DNA of 64,000 nt from the NCBI GenBank assembly GCA_964030475.1, contig CAXIPT010000002.1:12068426-12132425 (forward strand), given 5' to 3'. The notes under the pieces are model-generated. The model was not told the origin of the DNA. It searched no databases and saw only the letters and a program-made list of their open reading frames with translations. Below are positions 1 to 11,100 of this stretch, piece after piece (position 1 is the first letter of the stretch; every line of letters begins with the position of its first letter). The DNA is from Tethya wilhelma. Taxonomy: Eukaryota; Porifera; Demospongiae; Tethyida; Tethyidae. The position numbers and the translations under genes were made by a program.

Positions 1-202
1 CACTTTTCAACGAGTCAGCTCCTCGCAATCCTGCAGCAGAATGAGGTGGTCTTTTCGAGATCTTTGCAGAACTCATGTTTGAGCGGGATAATTCTAATTG
101 GAGCGCACCTATAAACACGTTTCGGTCACGTGCGCAAACTTTGCAATCACATGACTTACATTCAAACAAGAAAGGGAAAAGGACAAGAAAAAAAAGGAAG
201 AA
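1..202. promoter_or_regulatory. 5' flank of ING3
   Basis: No coding exon is recognised here. A CACGTG E-box lies at about 127-132 within GGTCACGTGCG, 71 bp before the ING3 start codon, and an A/G-rich stretch runs up to the start codon. A promoter role is inferred from position only. Confidence 0.35.
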
Positions 203-1165
203 ATGCATTACCTAGAGGACTATTTGGAGATTATTGAGTTCCTTCCAACAGAGCTCAAATCAAGGCTCGTTCAAATGAGACACTTGGACGACCAGGTCCA
301 CAACCACCAAGACATTCTTCACGACAAGACAAAGACGTTCTTCACTCTCTGCCGCAAGAACAAACAGGAACACAGAGAACAACAGTACCAAAACTTGTGT
401 CAGGAATACGACAAAATGTTGAAGGAATCCGAGGAAAAGGTCAAACTGGCGAACCAAACGTACGAACTTCTCGATCGTCACATGCGAAGATTGGAACAAG
501 ATTTAGGTCGTTTCATGATAGAGCTAGAAGCTGACACGGCCGGGATCACCGAGATACTCGAACAACGATCATATCTTCTGGACAGACCTCCCACTCCTGA
601 GAAACCGCTGACAGGTCACAAACGAACTCGCAATACGGCATTTCACGATGACCTCTCTTTACTAAACGGAGACTATGACGAATACAGCCCATCACCGGGA
701 GCAAGGTCCTCTCCTGCTCCCATCATGAGGAGCAACAAGTACTCAAAACGAGAGAAGATCTCAACGTTCACGATGCCCGATGACTCAGATCTCTTGGAGT
801 TCGAAGATTCTTTAGCTTCTCCCGCTAGTATTTATACCGGAACTGGAGGCAAACCTCCTCTCGTGTTTAGCTTGGGTGACACAAAACCCAGAAAGCGAGC
901 GTCGATTTCTCAAACGACCAACATGTTCAAGGAAGTGCTACCAGAGCCTACTAACTGGATCGAGTACGTTGATCCAAACGAACCAAGATACTGTCTTTGT
1001 AATCAAGTGTCTTACGGTGAGATGGTTGGATGTGACAATGCTGACTGTCAGATAGAGTGGTTCCACTATGGATGTGTGGGCATCACTGAACCACCGAAAG
1101 GAAAGTGGTACTGTCCACATTGTACAAACAGCATCAAGAGGAAAGGAAACAAGAAGACAAGCTAG
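203..1165 (+). CDS. ING3: Inhibitor of growth protein 3 (ING3-like), intronless
   Basis: This 320-residue protein has the ING family layout. Residues 1-105 form the N-terminal ING helical domain (opening [15 protein letters not shown], with the conserved stretch [14 protein letters not shown]). A serine/proline-rich, basic linker follows, with KPRKR near residue 230. A C-terminal PHD finger lies at about residues 262-310 with the C4HC3 ligands CLC, CDNADC, FHYGC and CPHC. ING3 is a subunit of NuA4/TIP60 histone acetyltransferase complexes, and its PHD finger binds trimethylated H3K4; the aromatic cage tryptophan is present (IEWFHYGC). Human ING3 is 418 residues, so the linker is shorter here. 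The gene has no introns although its neighbours do. The start codon is the first ATG and begins the conserved ING motif. Assignment to ING3 rather than ING1/2/4/5 rests on the YLEDYLE start. Confidence 0.93.
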   Translation: MHYLEDYLEIIEFLPTELKSRLVQMRHLDDQVHNHQDILHDKTKTFFTLCRKNKQEHREQQYQNLCQEYDKMLKESEEKVKLANQTYELLDRHMRRLEQDLGRFMIELEADTAGITEILEQRSYLLDRPPTPEKPLTGHKRTRNTAFHDDLSLLNGDYDEYSPSPGARSSPAPIMRSNKYSKREKISTFTMPDDSDLLEFEDSLASPASIYTGTGGKPPLVFSLGDTKPRKRASISQTTNMFKEVLPEPTNWIEYVDPNEPRYCLCNQVSYGEMVGCDNADCQIEWFHYGCVGITEPPKGKWYCPHCTNSIKRKGNKKTS

Positions 1166-1334
1166 CAGTGAAAATCATAAATTGTGTACTTTTAATTCTG
1201 ATTCAGTATTAATGTTTGACTTTGAATGTGGGTGTGCCGTTCTAATTATACGAATATTGTAATGATGAAGCAATTTTGAAAAACAAACTGTTCCTACCTC
1301 AGCACCACTGCTGCATGGATACAGAAGTCACATC

Positions 1335-4300
1335 ATGAAGAAGTTCATTGATAAGAAAGTGATGGACTGGAAGTTCAGGAAGGCCGGTGAGGGTCACGCA
1401 CTCAGCGAGGAGAAGCCACAGCCTCAGAAACCAGCAACAAAGAGTCAAGCAGGTCAGGAGAAAACCAGGAAACACCCATTTTAGCATAAATTTTCCTTCT
1501 GATGACTGCTATATCATTGTTAGTGACTGTGTATGATACCAGATGGTCATATAAATTGATCTAAGCAATACTCTGCTCTGACTCCAGCTGTCCACAGACC
1601 TCCCACCGCCTCCTCACAAGCTGCAGGCAGTGCTGCCATAGCACGGCTTGAATCAAAGGAGCAAAGACCTCATGGCATTCCTGCGACAAAGAGGACAACG
1701 GTTTTCAGTGTACAATCACCACCGATGAAGAAGGAGTGTGCACAACCGACCGCCAATGTATGTGGTTTGAGTAGCCAAAGGCATTTGTCTTAAAGATTCG
1801 TGTGTTGATTGTAATAGAAGTGAAGAATAAATTGTGTCATACATCAGTTTGATTGTGTGTGTACATGTATTTGCACTTGATACAATGGTACCTGGTGCAT
1901 ACACACTGACAGGTAGCCACAGCTTCGGCACCACTGGACAGTTCTCCCAAAGTATTTGATGTGGCTTCCAGTACCATAATTGTACACGTTGTGTGTCCAA
2001 TCTGCAAGAGAAGTGTGCCACATTCATCCATCCAGCAACACTTCAACAGCTGCCTGCAAGAAGTAAGTTGGTCAAGTGTTATGTGCTACACAAAGAGTAT
2101 ACTGTATGTAAACTTGATGACCATTTCCAGGATATTTCTAGCATAATCCACTTTTTTTTTTTAACAAGTTTTCTGGTAGATATTTCTACATTGCTAAAAG
2201 AGGGTAATCATTGTGCGTGAATGAGAAAGTGTCCAATCTTCACCACACTTTATGCAAGAATCCATTCATTCAATAACAGGAGTATTTAAAGGAGCCCCTG
2301 TCATCATCAGCACAAATGATACACACACTTTGTAAAGACCAAGACAAGAGAAAGTTGTGTATTGACACTTTGTGCAAGTGAGTCAAAGACAATCCTGACC
2401 TCCATCTTGTAATGACCCCCATGTCCCTCTCATTATTAGATATCTGGACAACATCATCCAGCATCCTGGTGAAGAGAAGTACTGCAAAATAAGAATGAAC
2501 AACAAGGCTTTTGTGGAGCGTGTGGCAGCCATTGAAGGAGCTACTCTGTTTCTTGAAGCCATGGGATTCCAACAACAACTGTTGCCTCATCAAGGTGAGT
2601 GACATTATGTCCGAGGAATACATGCGTGTTGGACTCAAAGTACTTTTAATTGTATGCCTATAAACTACTGCTAACCATGTATAACTGGAGTCAGTGGTCA
2701 TTGTGCACCTTCAATCTGTTTAGCTCTTGGTTAGAGAGGTCAAACATCCGTAGGCCGATGCCGGGCCATTTTATAATCAAAAAAAGTCGCGTGATTGTTA
2801 TTTCCTGGCCTAAACTGAGGTGCTTTCAGGGAAAAGTGAGCTACAAGACCAGGAAACAATATCACGTGATTCAATATTGGAACTGTATCATTATCCGATT
2901 ACACGCGCGATTAAATTTGAAATTAATTAAAAATTTCGAGTGGCTACGCATTATTTTAATATTTTCTTTACAAAAACAGTTTGGACTCTGTTTCTTTTAT
3001 GATGCAGCTGAGCAACTTTTATACTAACTATGATGCAAGCCTCGCTGCTCTAGTAGTGCTTTTAGCTGTAAAAAAAGGGCCAAAGTACGGAAGGGTCTGA
3101 TCGTCGAATACGCTAAATAAATTTTTCGCCGTCTTAGGCTTTTTTTGTAGCTAGGCAGCAACACTCACAAAAGCGATGCTATAGCTATATAGCCTAACTA
3201 TCCCTGCACCTACTTAGCAACTTTGAAGCTTGGCCTTTGAAAGGCTGTAGAAAAAATGCCGCCATAAATATCACTATCGTGATCGCGTCGATCGTGACCT
3301 CTAGTCGCTTAGCTATTGCTACAGCCACACCCCTTCAAGAGTTGCAACTCAAACTTTGTATTTTAGTAGAGAGGTACTTTACCTATTTGTGCAGAAAGTT
3401 CAGAGTTCAGTGCTTAGACGCGTCGTCTAAACAATAGCGCTAAAGGTCATAGTACGCAAATGTGCGTACTTCGCGCGTAATCGGTTATATAAGGGCTGTT
3501 TTGTTACTATAGAAAAACAATATTTTGACATTTTATAACATTCTATAACCTTTTGTGATGTTTTTTTTGTTTTATTTCTAGCATGATTTAGGTACCACGT
3601 TCAAAATACTAGCTGTGTTTGCCAACAAAAAACGTCACGCATTTTATTTTTGTTAACAAAACAGCGCTTATAGTGATACAGTTCCTTTAATATTTCAATT
3701 AATCTGCAATGCCCTGCGGGTGTCGCACCTCCTCTGGCTCTTGGTGTAGTCTCATTGTCCACATGTGAAGTTATTAGTTACATTTTGGAAGTGACTTGAT
3801 ACCATTGATCTGTTTGAGTGTCATAGTGACCTGTCTAGTAGTGGTACAATTATATCAGATTGGGAAATTTTCGCTGCTATAAATTTCGTTTGATTTTTGC
3901 GTGTTTAAACTTCGTCTTCGACTGATTCGGTAAAGATCGCTATATGTTTTAAATTTTTATGCATTTAATTTTCACCATTTGCATGCTTGGCAAAAAAATT
4001 TTAACACAGAAAATTTTACGATCTACAGAAAGAGAAATTATGCACATCTGTGAATGTGTTTTTGTCTGCTTCAGATGGTGAGGAACAGTTTCTAGTGCTA
4101 GGTGAAGAGAAGGCAAAAGACGTTGAAACTCTTCAGGTACACAGGGACATGCTTGTATCAGTGGAGCCACTGAAATGGACTCTTGATAGGAACTTACAAG
4201 TGTTCAAATCGTCGCCAAGAGCAACGCACTTTGACCTTCCAAGGGAGTTCTACAATCTGACTTTGGAGGAGATTAAGAGAGAGCAAAAGCAAAGGTGAGC

Positions 4301-4734
4301 CCATCTAGTCAGGGTTGAATGACAGGGGTATATTGAGTGTGTGTGTGTGTGTGAGTGTGTGAGGTTGATGGGTGGCCAGCTATAGTGGGACAGGAAGTTG
4401 TTGTGGGTGACAACATTCCAGTCATGGCTCAGTTTGCTGGTGGATCAACTCTACAAAGTCCCCCACTCACATGAGTACACACACAGTAGCTTTGCCCACA
4501 CACCACAAACTTGCATATTTGATCACCCAACACGTACAACACCTAACAGAGCTGCTCACCAATTAATGATGTTGACCCTTAAGTGGGGGGCACTCAATGC
4601 ATAGTCGGGAGTGCTGCATACTTAAGGGCATGCAGCTATTTTTGTTTGCAATTGACCTTCTGTGACCCTTAGCTACTCAATTGTCAACCAGTAACTGGCA
4701 ATTAGCCTATAAAAACTTTGGTTGCTCGGCAATG

Positions 4735-4802
<68 letters not shown>

Positions 4803-5996
4803 ATCAAAAAAGAAGCTATATCATGTAACTATGAATCCACTTGCTTCCAACATCAATGCAGGACAGATGCAGTTGAACAACAACAGATTCTCCGAACTCG
4901 TGCCATGAGAGAGAGAGATGAAGCCAAGATGGCACTCAGACACTATAGGTTTGTCCTACTGAGAGTGAGACTACCAGATGGACTTCTTGTTCAAGGCAAG
5001 CAAATTCTAAAGTTGCTATTTTTTCCTAGCCTTGTACCATTGATGAGTGAAAGGTCAAAGGAGAGAGCCTGAGTACGAGGGTAACTTTTTCCCCCCCTCT
5101 TTGCTCTTTAGAATTTGATAAAGTTAATGGAAAAGTTGTGGTTTATAAGTGAATTTATAATATGATAAGTAGGCGTTGTGCTAGAATGTGGTGGAGGTGA
5201 ACTATGGTATGTCTGGTATGAGATATAGTGATAGGTCTGTGTTCTCTGTTAGTTGCATTTCTGAAAGAGGTGTTCAGTTCTACTTGGAACTCTAAATCTG
5301 TAGATGAGCTCAGCTGTCACATGCACACCTCTAATGTCGGTGTTACGATTCAGGAAGCATGTGGGTCTACAAACCTTTCCACACATACCATTTACAAAGA
5401 AAGAATGAAATACACATTTGTAGGGGGAGGTTGACCTTTACAATAGGCTACATAACAATCTTTTGTAGCCCAATTTCTTCTTGATATGTACTCTACATTC
5501 CTGTACATGTGTTTGTCTGACCCAGGTGTATTCAGACCGCTGGAGAAGTTGGCAGATGTTCGAGTGTTTGTCTCGGAAGCTCTCTCCAACCCAGCCTCTA
5601 TCTTCTCGCTGTCGGCATTTGGTCAACAAATAACAGACGAACAAGACTCTCTGGTCAAACTGGGACTGGTGAGTGATGAATGTGTACACATGTATCTTAC
5701 AGGCACATAGATAAGCTTTGTTCCCGGGTCTTCCTTCATGGAAAAGAAGGAGAGAGCCTGGGAAGAAGGCTTCTCACTACTAGTTGGTTGTTTATCAATT
5801 TTGGAATTCATAATCTTAGAAAAGTTTTCTTCCTTCGTGGAAAAGAAGGAGAGAGCCTGAGAGTGAGGCTTGTTATCTATTGTTCTCGGTGTAGGTTCCC
5901 TCTGCTGTCTTGAATCTCTCCTGGGATCCTACAGGTCCTAGTCCCAATCCTCCGTTCATAAAGGAAGAGCTCGTTGCACGAGTGCAGGAGTTGTAG
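1335..5996 (+). CDS. UBXN6: UBX domain-containing protein 6 (UBXN6/UBXD1), 9 exons
   Basis: UBXN6 is a p97/VCP cofactor acting in endolysosomal sorting and damaged-lysosome clearance. Exons by eye: 1335-1452, 1588-1757, 1913-2062, 2280-2377, 2440-2594, 4075-4294, 4862-4995, 5526-5668, 5895-5996. They sum to 1290 nt (429 residues plus stop) in one frame; human UBXN6 has 441. The order matches the family: N-terminal MKKF start with an AAIARLE helix, a PUB domain (exons 4-6; CKDQDKRKL, YLDNIIQHP, AIEGATLFLEAMGF), the conserved EFYNLTLEEIKREQ, a helix with ILRTRAMRE, and a C-terminal UBX domain (VLLRVRLPDG to LVPSAVLNLSWDP). Exon 3 adds a C-x2-C-x11-H-x3-C finger where vertebrates have only a partial cysteine pattern. 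Exon 7 ends at a GC donor (AAG|GCAAGC). Intron 5 is long (about 1.48 kb). Confidence 0.9.
2788..2868. repeat. Imperfect inverted repeat in UBXN6 intron 5
   Basis: Arms at about 2788-2808 and 2849-2868 are imperfect reverse complements (CGCGTGATTGTTATTTCCTGG against CCAGGAAACAATATCACGTG), with a loop of about 40 bases. It could be a small foldback element remnant. The rest of this 1.48-kb intron shows no gene. Confidence 0.4.
4741..4798. repeat. (CA)n microsatellite in UBXN6 intron 6
   Basis: An uninterrupted CA dinucleotide tract of about 58 bases lies about 60 bases before the acceptor of exon 7. It is one of many CA/TG tracts lying inside introns in this window. Confidence 0.95.
5731..5860. 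repeat. Pair of diverged direct repeats in UBXN6 intron 8
   Basis: A 35-base sequence beginning TCTTCCTTCATGGAAAAGAA at about 5730 recurs at about 5825 as TTCTTCCTTCGTGGAAAAGA, both continuing GGAGAGAGCCTG. A further related piece (GGAGAGAGCCTGAG) lies near 5060. This suggests a short dispersed repeat. Confidence 0.5.
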
Positions 5997-8111
5997 CATC
6001 AAGAATAGAGACAGATGTTTGTAGATTCAATCAGTAATAGTTATTGCATTCTATTGATTCTTTGTACCATGATGTTGTAGGTTTATAACACTCTGACTGT
6101 GTATAAAACTATATCAAGTTGTGATTTTATGAATTAATTCTATTTTTTAAAAAAAGCATGATTGCATAGAATTAATTGACTAACTAATCTAAATAATAAC
6201 TAATAAAGATAATAACTAAATAATAACTAATAAAGAGTTAATTGATCAACTAGCTCCTATTTTATAAAATTTTCCAGCAATTAAGGTACATGTACGTGTT
6301 TAGCTTCATGCAAATAATATAGTCATGATAGAGAAGCCAGGATAGCTAGCCTTCAACACGAGATTTATTTACGAGATTGGACTACTGTCTATCGATCTTG
6401 AAACAGCTGGTAATCTAATGAGCTGTGAATTGAAAGATTCTGATGATTGTTTTTGAATGCTTAACGAATTTGATAATGTGTCACATAATATAGTAAAGTA
6501 AACAAACACTCGTCATTCCCGACACCCCTAGCTGTCTACTTGCACTTCCTGTCTACATGCATGCAGTGAGTACACCAAGTCTCATGTTGTGGTAATGGGA
6601 TTGCAGGTACTTTTTTTTCGTTGAAACTCTAAGCTTTTGTGCGAAACAGTATCATGGTAACTGGCAGTATTTGTAGTAATCACCTCTTTTGATCAGGTAA
6701 ATATTATTGGGATCAAATTTTGAGAAGGCAGGATTTCCGCCCAAAGTGAGATGTACACGAATCTAAAATCTCCAGACAACCAGAAGATCTTACACAACAT
6801 ATGCATGTATACGTATATGCCACAGAAATGATAACATCATGATATTGTGTTCACCCGATACATAGGGTTGTAATTTTTACCACAATACCTACCTAAATGT
6901 ATGGAACTCTAGGCATATGGCATAGCATGAAGTCCAGCAGCTATATATAGTACTAGTTGATACTATTGTTATCAAAAAGGTATGCAATACAGTTAAACCA
7001 CAACACACAGGGAGAGAAATTTTTTCTGAAAGGATATTTCAGGTATAATTTCGGCGTTACCACGTGCAAATTACACATATAACTGTGCAATCATTTCCCA
7101 AATTGAACTCCAATTCATGTGATAACCTATACTAATTACAGGCTACCTAGTTTGAATTTTTACATGTCCAAGTATGATTGAAGTATCAATCATATGGACC
7201 ATTGATCTGAGTCTCTGTTCGGTGTGTAAACACTTCCTCTGTGACATGTGTACATCAAAAATTCAACATGGCTGGTTGACAGAGTAAATTCAACGTGACT
7301 GGTTGACAAAGAAAATTTAATTGCATTACCTTTAACAGTTAATACCGATTGCTACAGCGACATAAATATGATGAGCAACATAAAGCTCACTCTATACTTG
7401 AGTAGGCTATCATAACAAGCAACACCAAATGACTTACGGTGTGTAACTGGATCTACTAACATCCCACTCAGTCCAGACCAAGTTGGGTTGTGAAATGTAT
7501 GACATGCATGCATACATATATAGGTCATTTGATGTCATGAGTGTCACTAGTGGGAGTGACTGCATTGAGACTCTGATGATATCGATGTGAGTACAGTAAT
7601 CATTATAAAAGTGAGTATTGCAAGTCAAAACTGTTACACCCTCGATCTGCATGTTGCAACGCTGATTGTTGCTACAAAAAAAGAGGTTGTGTTTTTACAG
7701 TATTTAAAATTAAAATCAGCTGTGTACGAGAGGAAGAAGAACAGACATCCCTAGGTAAGCAATGCATGACCAACAATTATTAAACAAAGATAGCTCAACA
7801 AAATCAAGTTAGGTGCGCACATGCAAGCTGCATATTGCAGTTGATGCCTTGATGGGAAATAATTCTCTAAATCGCAACTGATTGAAATGTTAACTTGAAT
7901 ATATAATTTATAAGGAGAGTGTGAAGTATGAAATTATGGCAATCATAAAATTATTATACAACTCGCTATATTGAATTACTAGTAGAAAAACCACGGTTCA
8001 CTTTTTTGCAAGATGCAGTTACTTTTACAATCATGTAGTCTGCTCTATAAATCACCCAATTAATTGTCCATTTCTTAGAGTTGAGAAGAGTGAAAACAAA
8101 AGACTACATTG
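5997..8111. other. Intergenic region without recognised gene
   Basis: About 2.1 kb of AT-rich sequence separates UBXN6 from the LDLa gene. It holds short AATAACTAATAAAGA repeats near 6190-6240 but no convincing exon on either strand. The last few hundred bases are presumably the promoter of the downstream gene; no TATA box was placed with confidence. Confidence 0.5.
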
Positions 8112-11100
8112 ATGGCCATTCAAATTGTAGCAGTCTGTCTGCTACATTTGATATTCTGCTTGCAACAAGGTCAGAAACAATCACTGACTACAATTAAATT
8201 AATATCAATTATTATTGATAATTACATGCAGCTCCCCTGCAAGCTCAGCAACAACAACCAATGTGTAAGGCAAACTAATAGCATATTAAGTGAATTGAAA
8301 AGTGTATAATTATGTATAGCAGACACTTTACATGAAGCATACTTTTTAGTAAAATTATGCAAGATTTATAATTATTATTCTATACATGTTGCCTGCTATC
8401 CACTTTGTTATGCTATGAATTCCTCCTGTAATGATCCTATTGTTGACAATAAGAGAATAATTTTCCCCGCTTTCAACAGATTTCAGAGTATTTCATACTA
8501 TTCTCCTCAAAAGGGATTGTAACAGACTCTGTGATATTGATACATGCATGCATGCATGCCAAGGCAAGCCTATGAAACTACTATCCAGTGTGATTGCATG
8601 GTTTAATGTGGTGCCACACCTACACAGTTATGTGGTATAGTTAGGCTATATTTCCCTTGTGACATTTTTTACAAGACTTAGTGACCACAGTCATGTTACC
8701 TTCACTATACTATACACTACACAGTATAATATTATACTATACTATACTATACTCTCCCTTAAGACCTGCTTTAGTGATAAGTTTACTGCTAAATATTGGT
8801 GTGTAAAAATGAAAGTAATAAAAACACACTTTTGTACAATTATATAGTGTACAGGTAACATGCATGTGAGTGGCTGTGAATAGCCATGCTGGTAATGTAG
8901 AGAACATAGACTCTGAGACTATTGTGTATGTCACATTCAACTCTTCAAAACTTAAAATGTTTTAACTATACTGATTTTCTAAACTTTGACAATAGTTTGC
9001 CCAAATGGAACTTACACATGTGATGATGAAAACTTTAACTGTGTGCAATTTGCTCAAGTGTGTGATGAAGTGACAGATTGTTCAAATGGAAGAGATGAAC
9101 AGTTCGACATCTGTGGAAGTAAATTATTAACTTGCCACAAATCTTGGGTGAGAATGCACATTAAATTTTTTTCTTCACACAACCAATCACACATTGTCAG
9201 ACTGTTCAACTGGTCAACTGCAATGTCCAAATTCTACTACCTGCATCAATTCCACTCAAGCATGTGATGGTCAACAAGACTGTGAGAATGGCGTTGATGA
9301 GTCTGTAGATGCATGTGGTAAGCTCTTCTTTGATTGAAACACCTGTACTGTGTACATGCCAGGTGTATATACTGTCTGCAGAGAGACTTATACAAGTATT
9401 ATTGTGAGACTTGGCATGTACAATAAGCTAGAGTCTGGGAATGCATGAACTATAGGACATAATATAGTCTCGCGGGCCAGACCTCTGGAAAGGGGGAGAA
9501 AGGAGTCCTTTTCCCCCTCTCTTGGACGTCTGGCCCAACATAATAATGTTCATTGCAATCCTTTGAGTACATTATTTTTAAATTAACCCAATACAGGTTG
9601 TCCTACTCCTGGCTATGTTCCTGCATGTCGTGACGAATATGGAAATTCCTTTTGCATACCTCAGAGCAGTCTCTGTGATCATGTGATTGACTGTCCTGGA
9701 AGAGAAGACGAAAGCACTTATATCTGTGGAGGTATGTTGAGCTATCAAACTTCAGAATAATCGGTCATAATGAGTATTTCTCTTTTCTTTTCCTACTTTG
9801 CAGAGTCTCATTTTATGTTTCCATGTAAGTACAGCTTGGCCAATTGGTCACATGCACACATAATAGCAATGACATGTAATATCAAAATATCAATCACATT
9901 CAGGAGAACAGTATGAGTGTTGTTGTCAACAGGCTAAATTATTATTCTCTTTATCAGTAACAATGAGAAAACGACATAAGACCCTTTAAACTTGAACAGC
10001 ATTGAATCATTAAAGCATATAGATACTGTACAGGATGGATTGCAGACTAACAGATGTCAAGAACTGTTTAGTCTATGAACAATTATAGCCACAATAGATA
10101 GGAGTATAGGTGGTATGTGAATACCATGTGCTTACTACAATTGTTCGGAATGCATTAATTTTACATGCATGCTTTAATTCTTCCCAAATACAGTTTGTCC
10201 ATTTGGACATTCATCATGTGATGACGAAGAAGTTTTCCACTGTGTGCCGTTTTCTCAATTCTGTGATGGAGTCAGTAACTGCCTGAATGGAAGAGATGAA
10301 CAGTTTGAATTCTGTGGAAGTAAATTAACAATCCTGTATGTGTGTCAGAATGTAGTTAGAATTATTTTCTTTCCTTCAACACAATCGCACAGACTGTTCA
10401 ACTGGTCAACTTCAATGTCCAAACTCCACCACCTGCATCAATTCCACTCAAACATGTAATGGTGAAGTAGACTGTGAGAATGGCATTGACGAGTCTATAC
10501 AAGCATGTGGTGAGCTCTCCTATAAACGTTTGTGCACACCCGATCTTTAGAGAGTTATAGGGCCCAAGAACAAGGCTATGTTGAGCTTTATCATGTTAAG
10601 AATACTTTAATTTATAATGCAGGTTGCCCTACTCCTGGCCATGTTCCTGTGTGTCGAGACTCTAATGGAACTGCCTACTGCATACCTCAGAGCAGTCTTT
10701 GTGATTCAATAGAAGACTGTAGTGGGGGAGAAGATGAAAGCACCGATTTCTGTGGAGAAGGACCTCCACTTCAATGTAAGCATACTGCTAGATATTGATA
10801 TATTGACTTAAGACTGTTTGCACCTATACAATGTAATCTATCTTTTGTTCTTATTTGCACCCTCTCGTTGTCGTGATATAGTTTGTCCCAGGAACACCTT
10901 TGCTTGTGATTACACAAATGATCGGTATTGCTTGATGTATGACCAAGTGTGTGATAGCAACCCAGATTGTCCCAGTGGAAGAGATGAAGCACCTGAGATA
11001 TGTGGCAATGGAGGTAAAGCACATTTCTGGAATTATCTACATAACAGTCATATGAATCACTCCATACACACCTGCAGGTTGTCCACCACAACATATCATC

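Noticed and set aside
260..499. Open frame antisense to ING3
   Set aside because: Pure shadow of the ING3 coding exon; no independent signals.
6185..6245. Short AATAACTAATAAAGA repeats
   Set aside because: Low-complexity AT sequence only; no CRISPR-like spacing and the organism is an animal.
8700..8755. ACTAT tandem repeats in the first intron of the LDLa gene
   Set aside because: Simple low-complexity repeat with no further structure.
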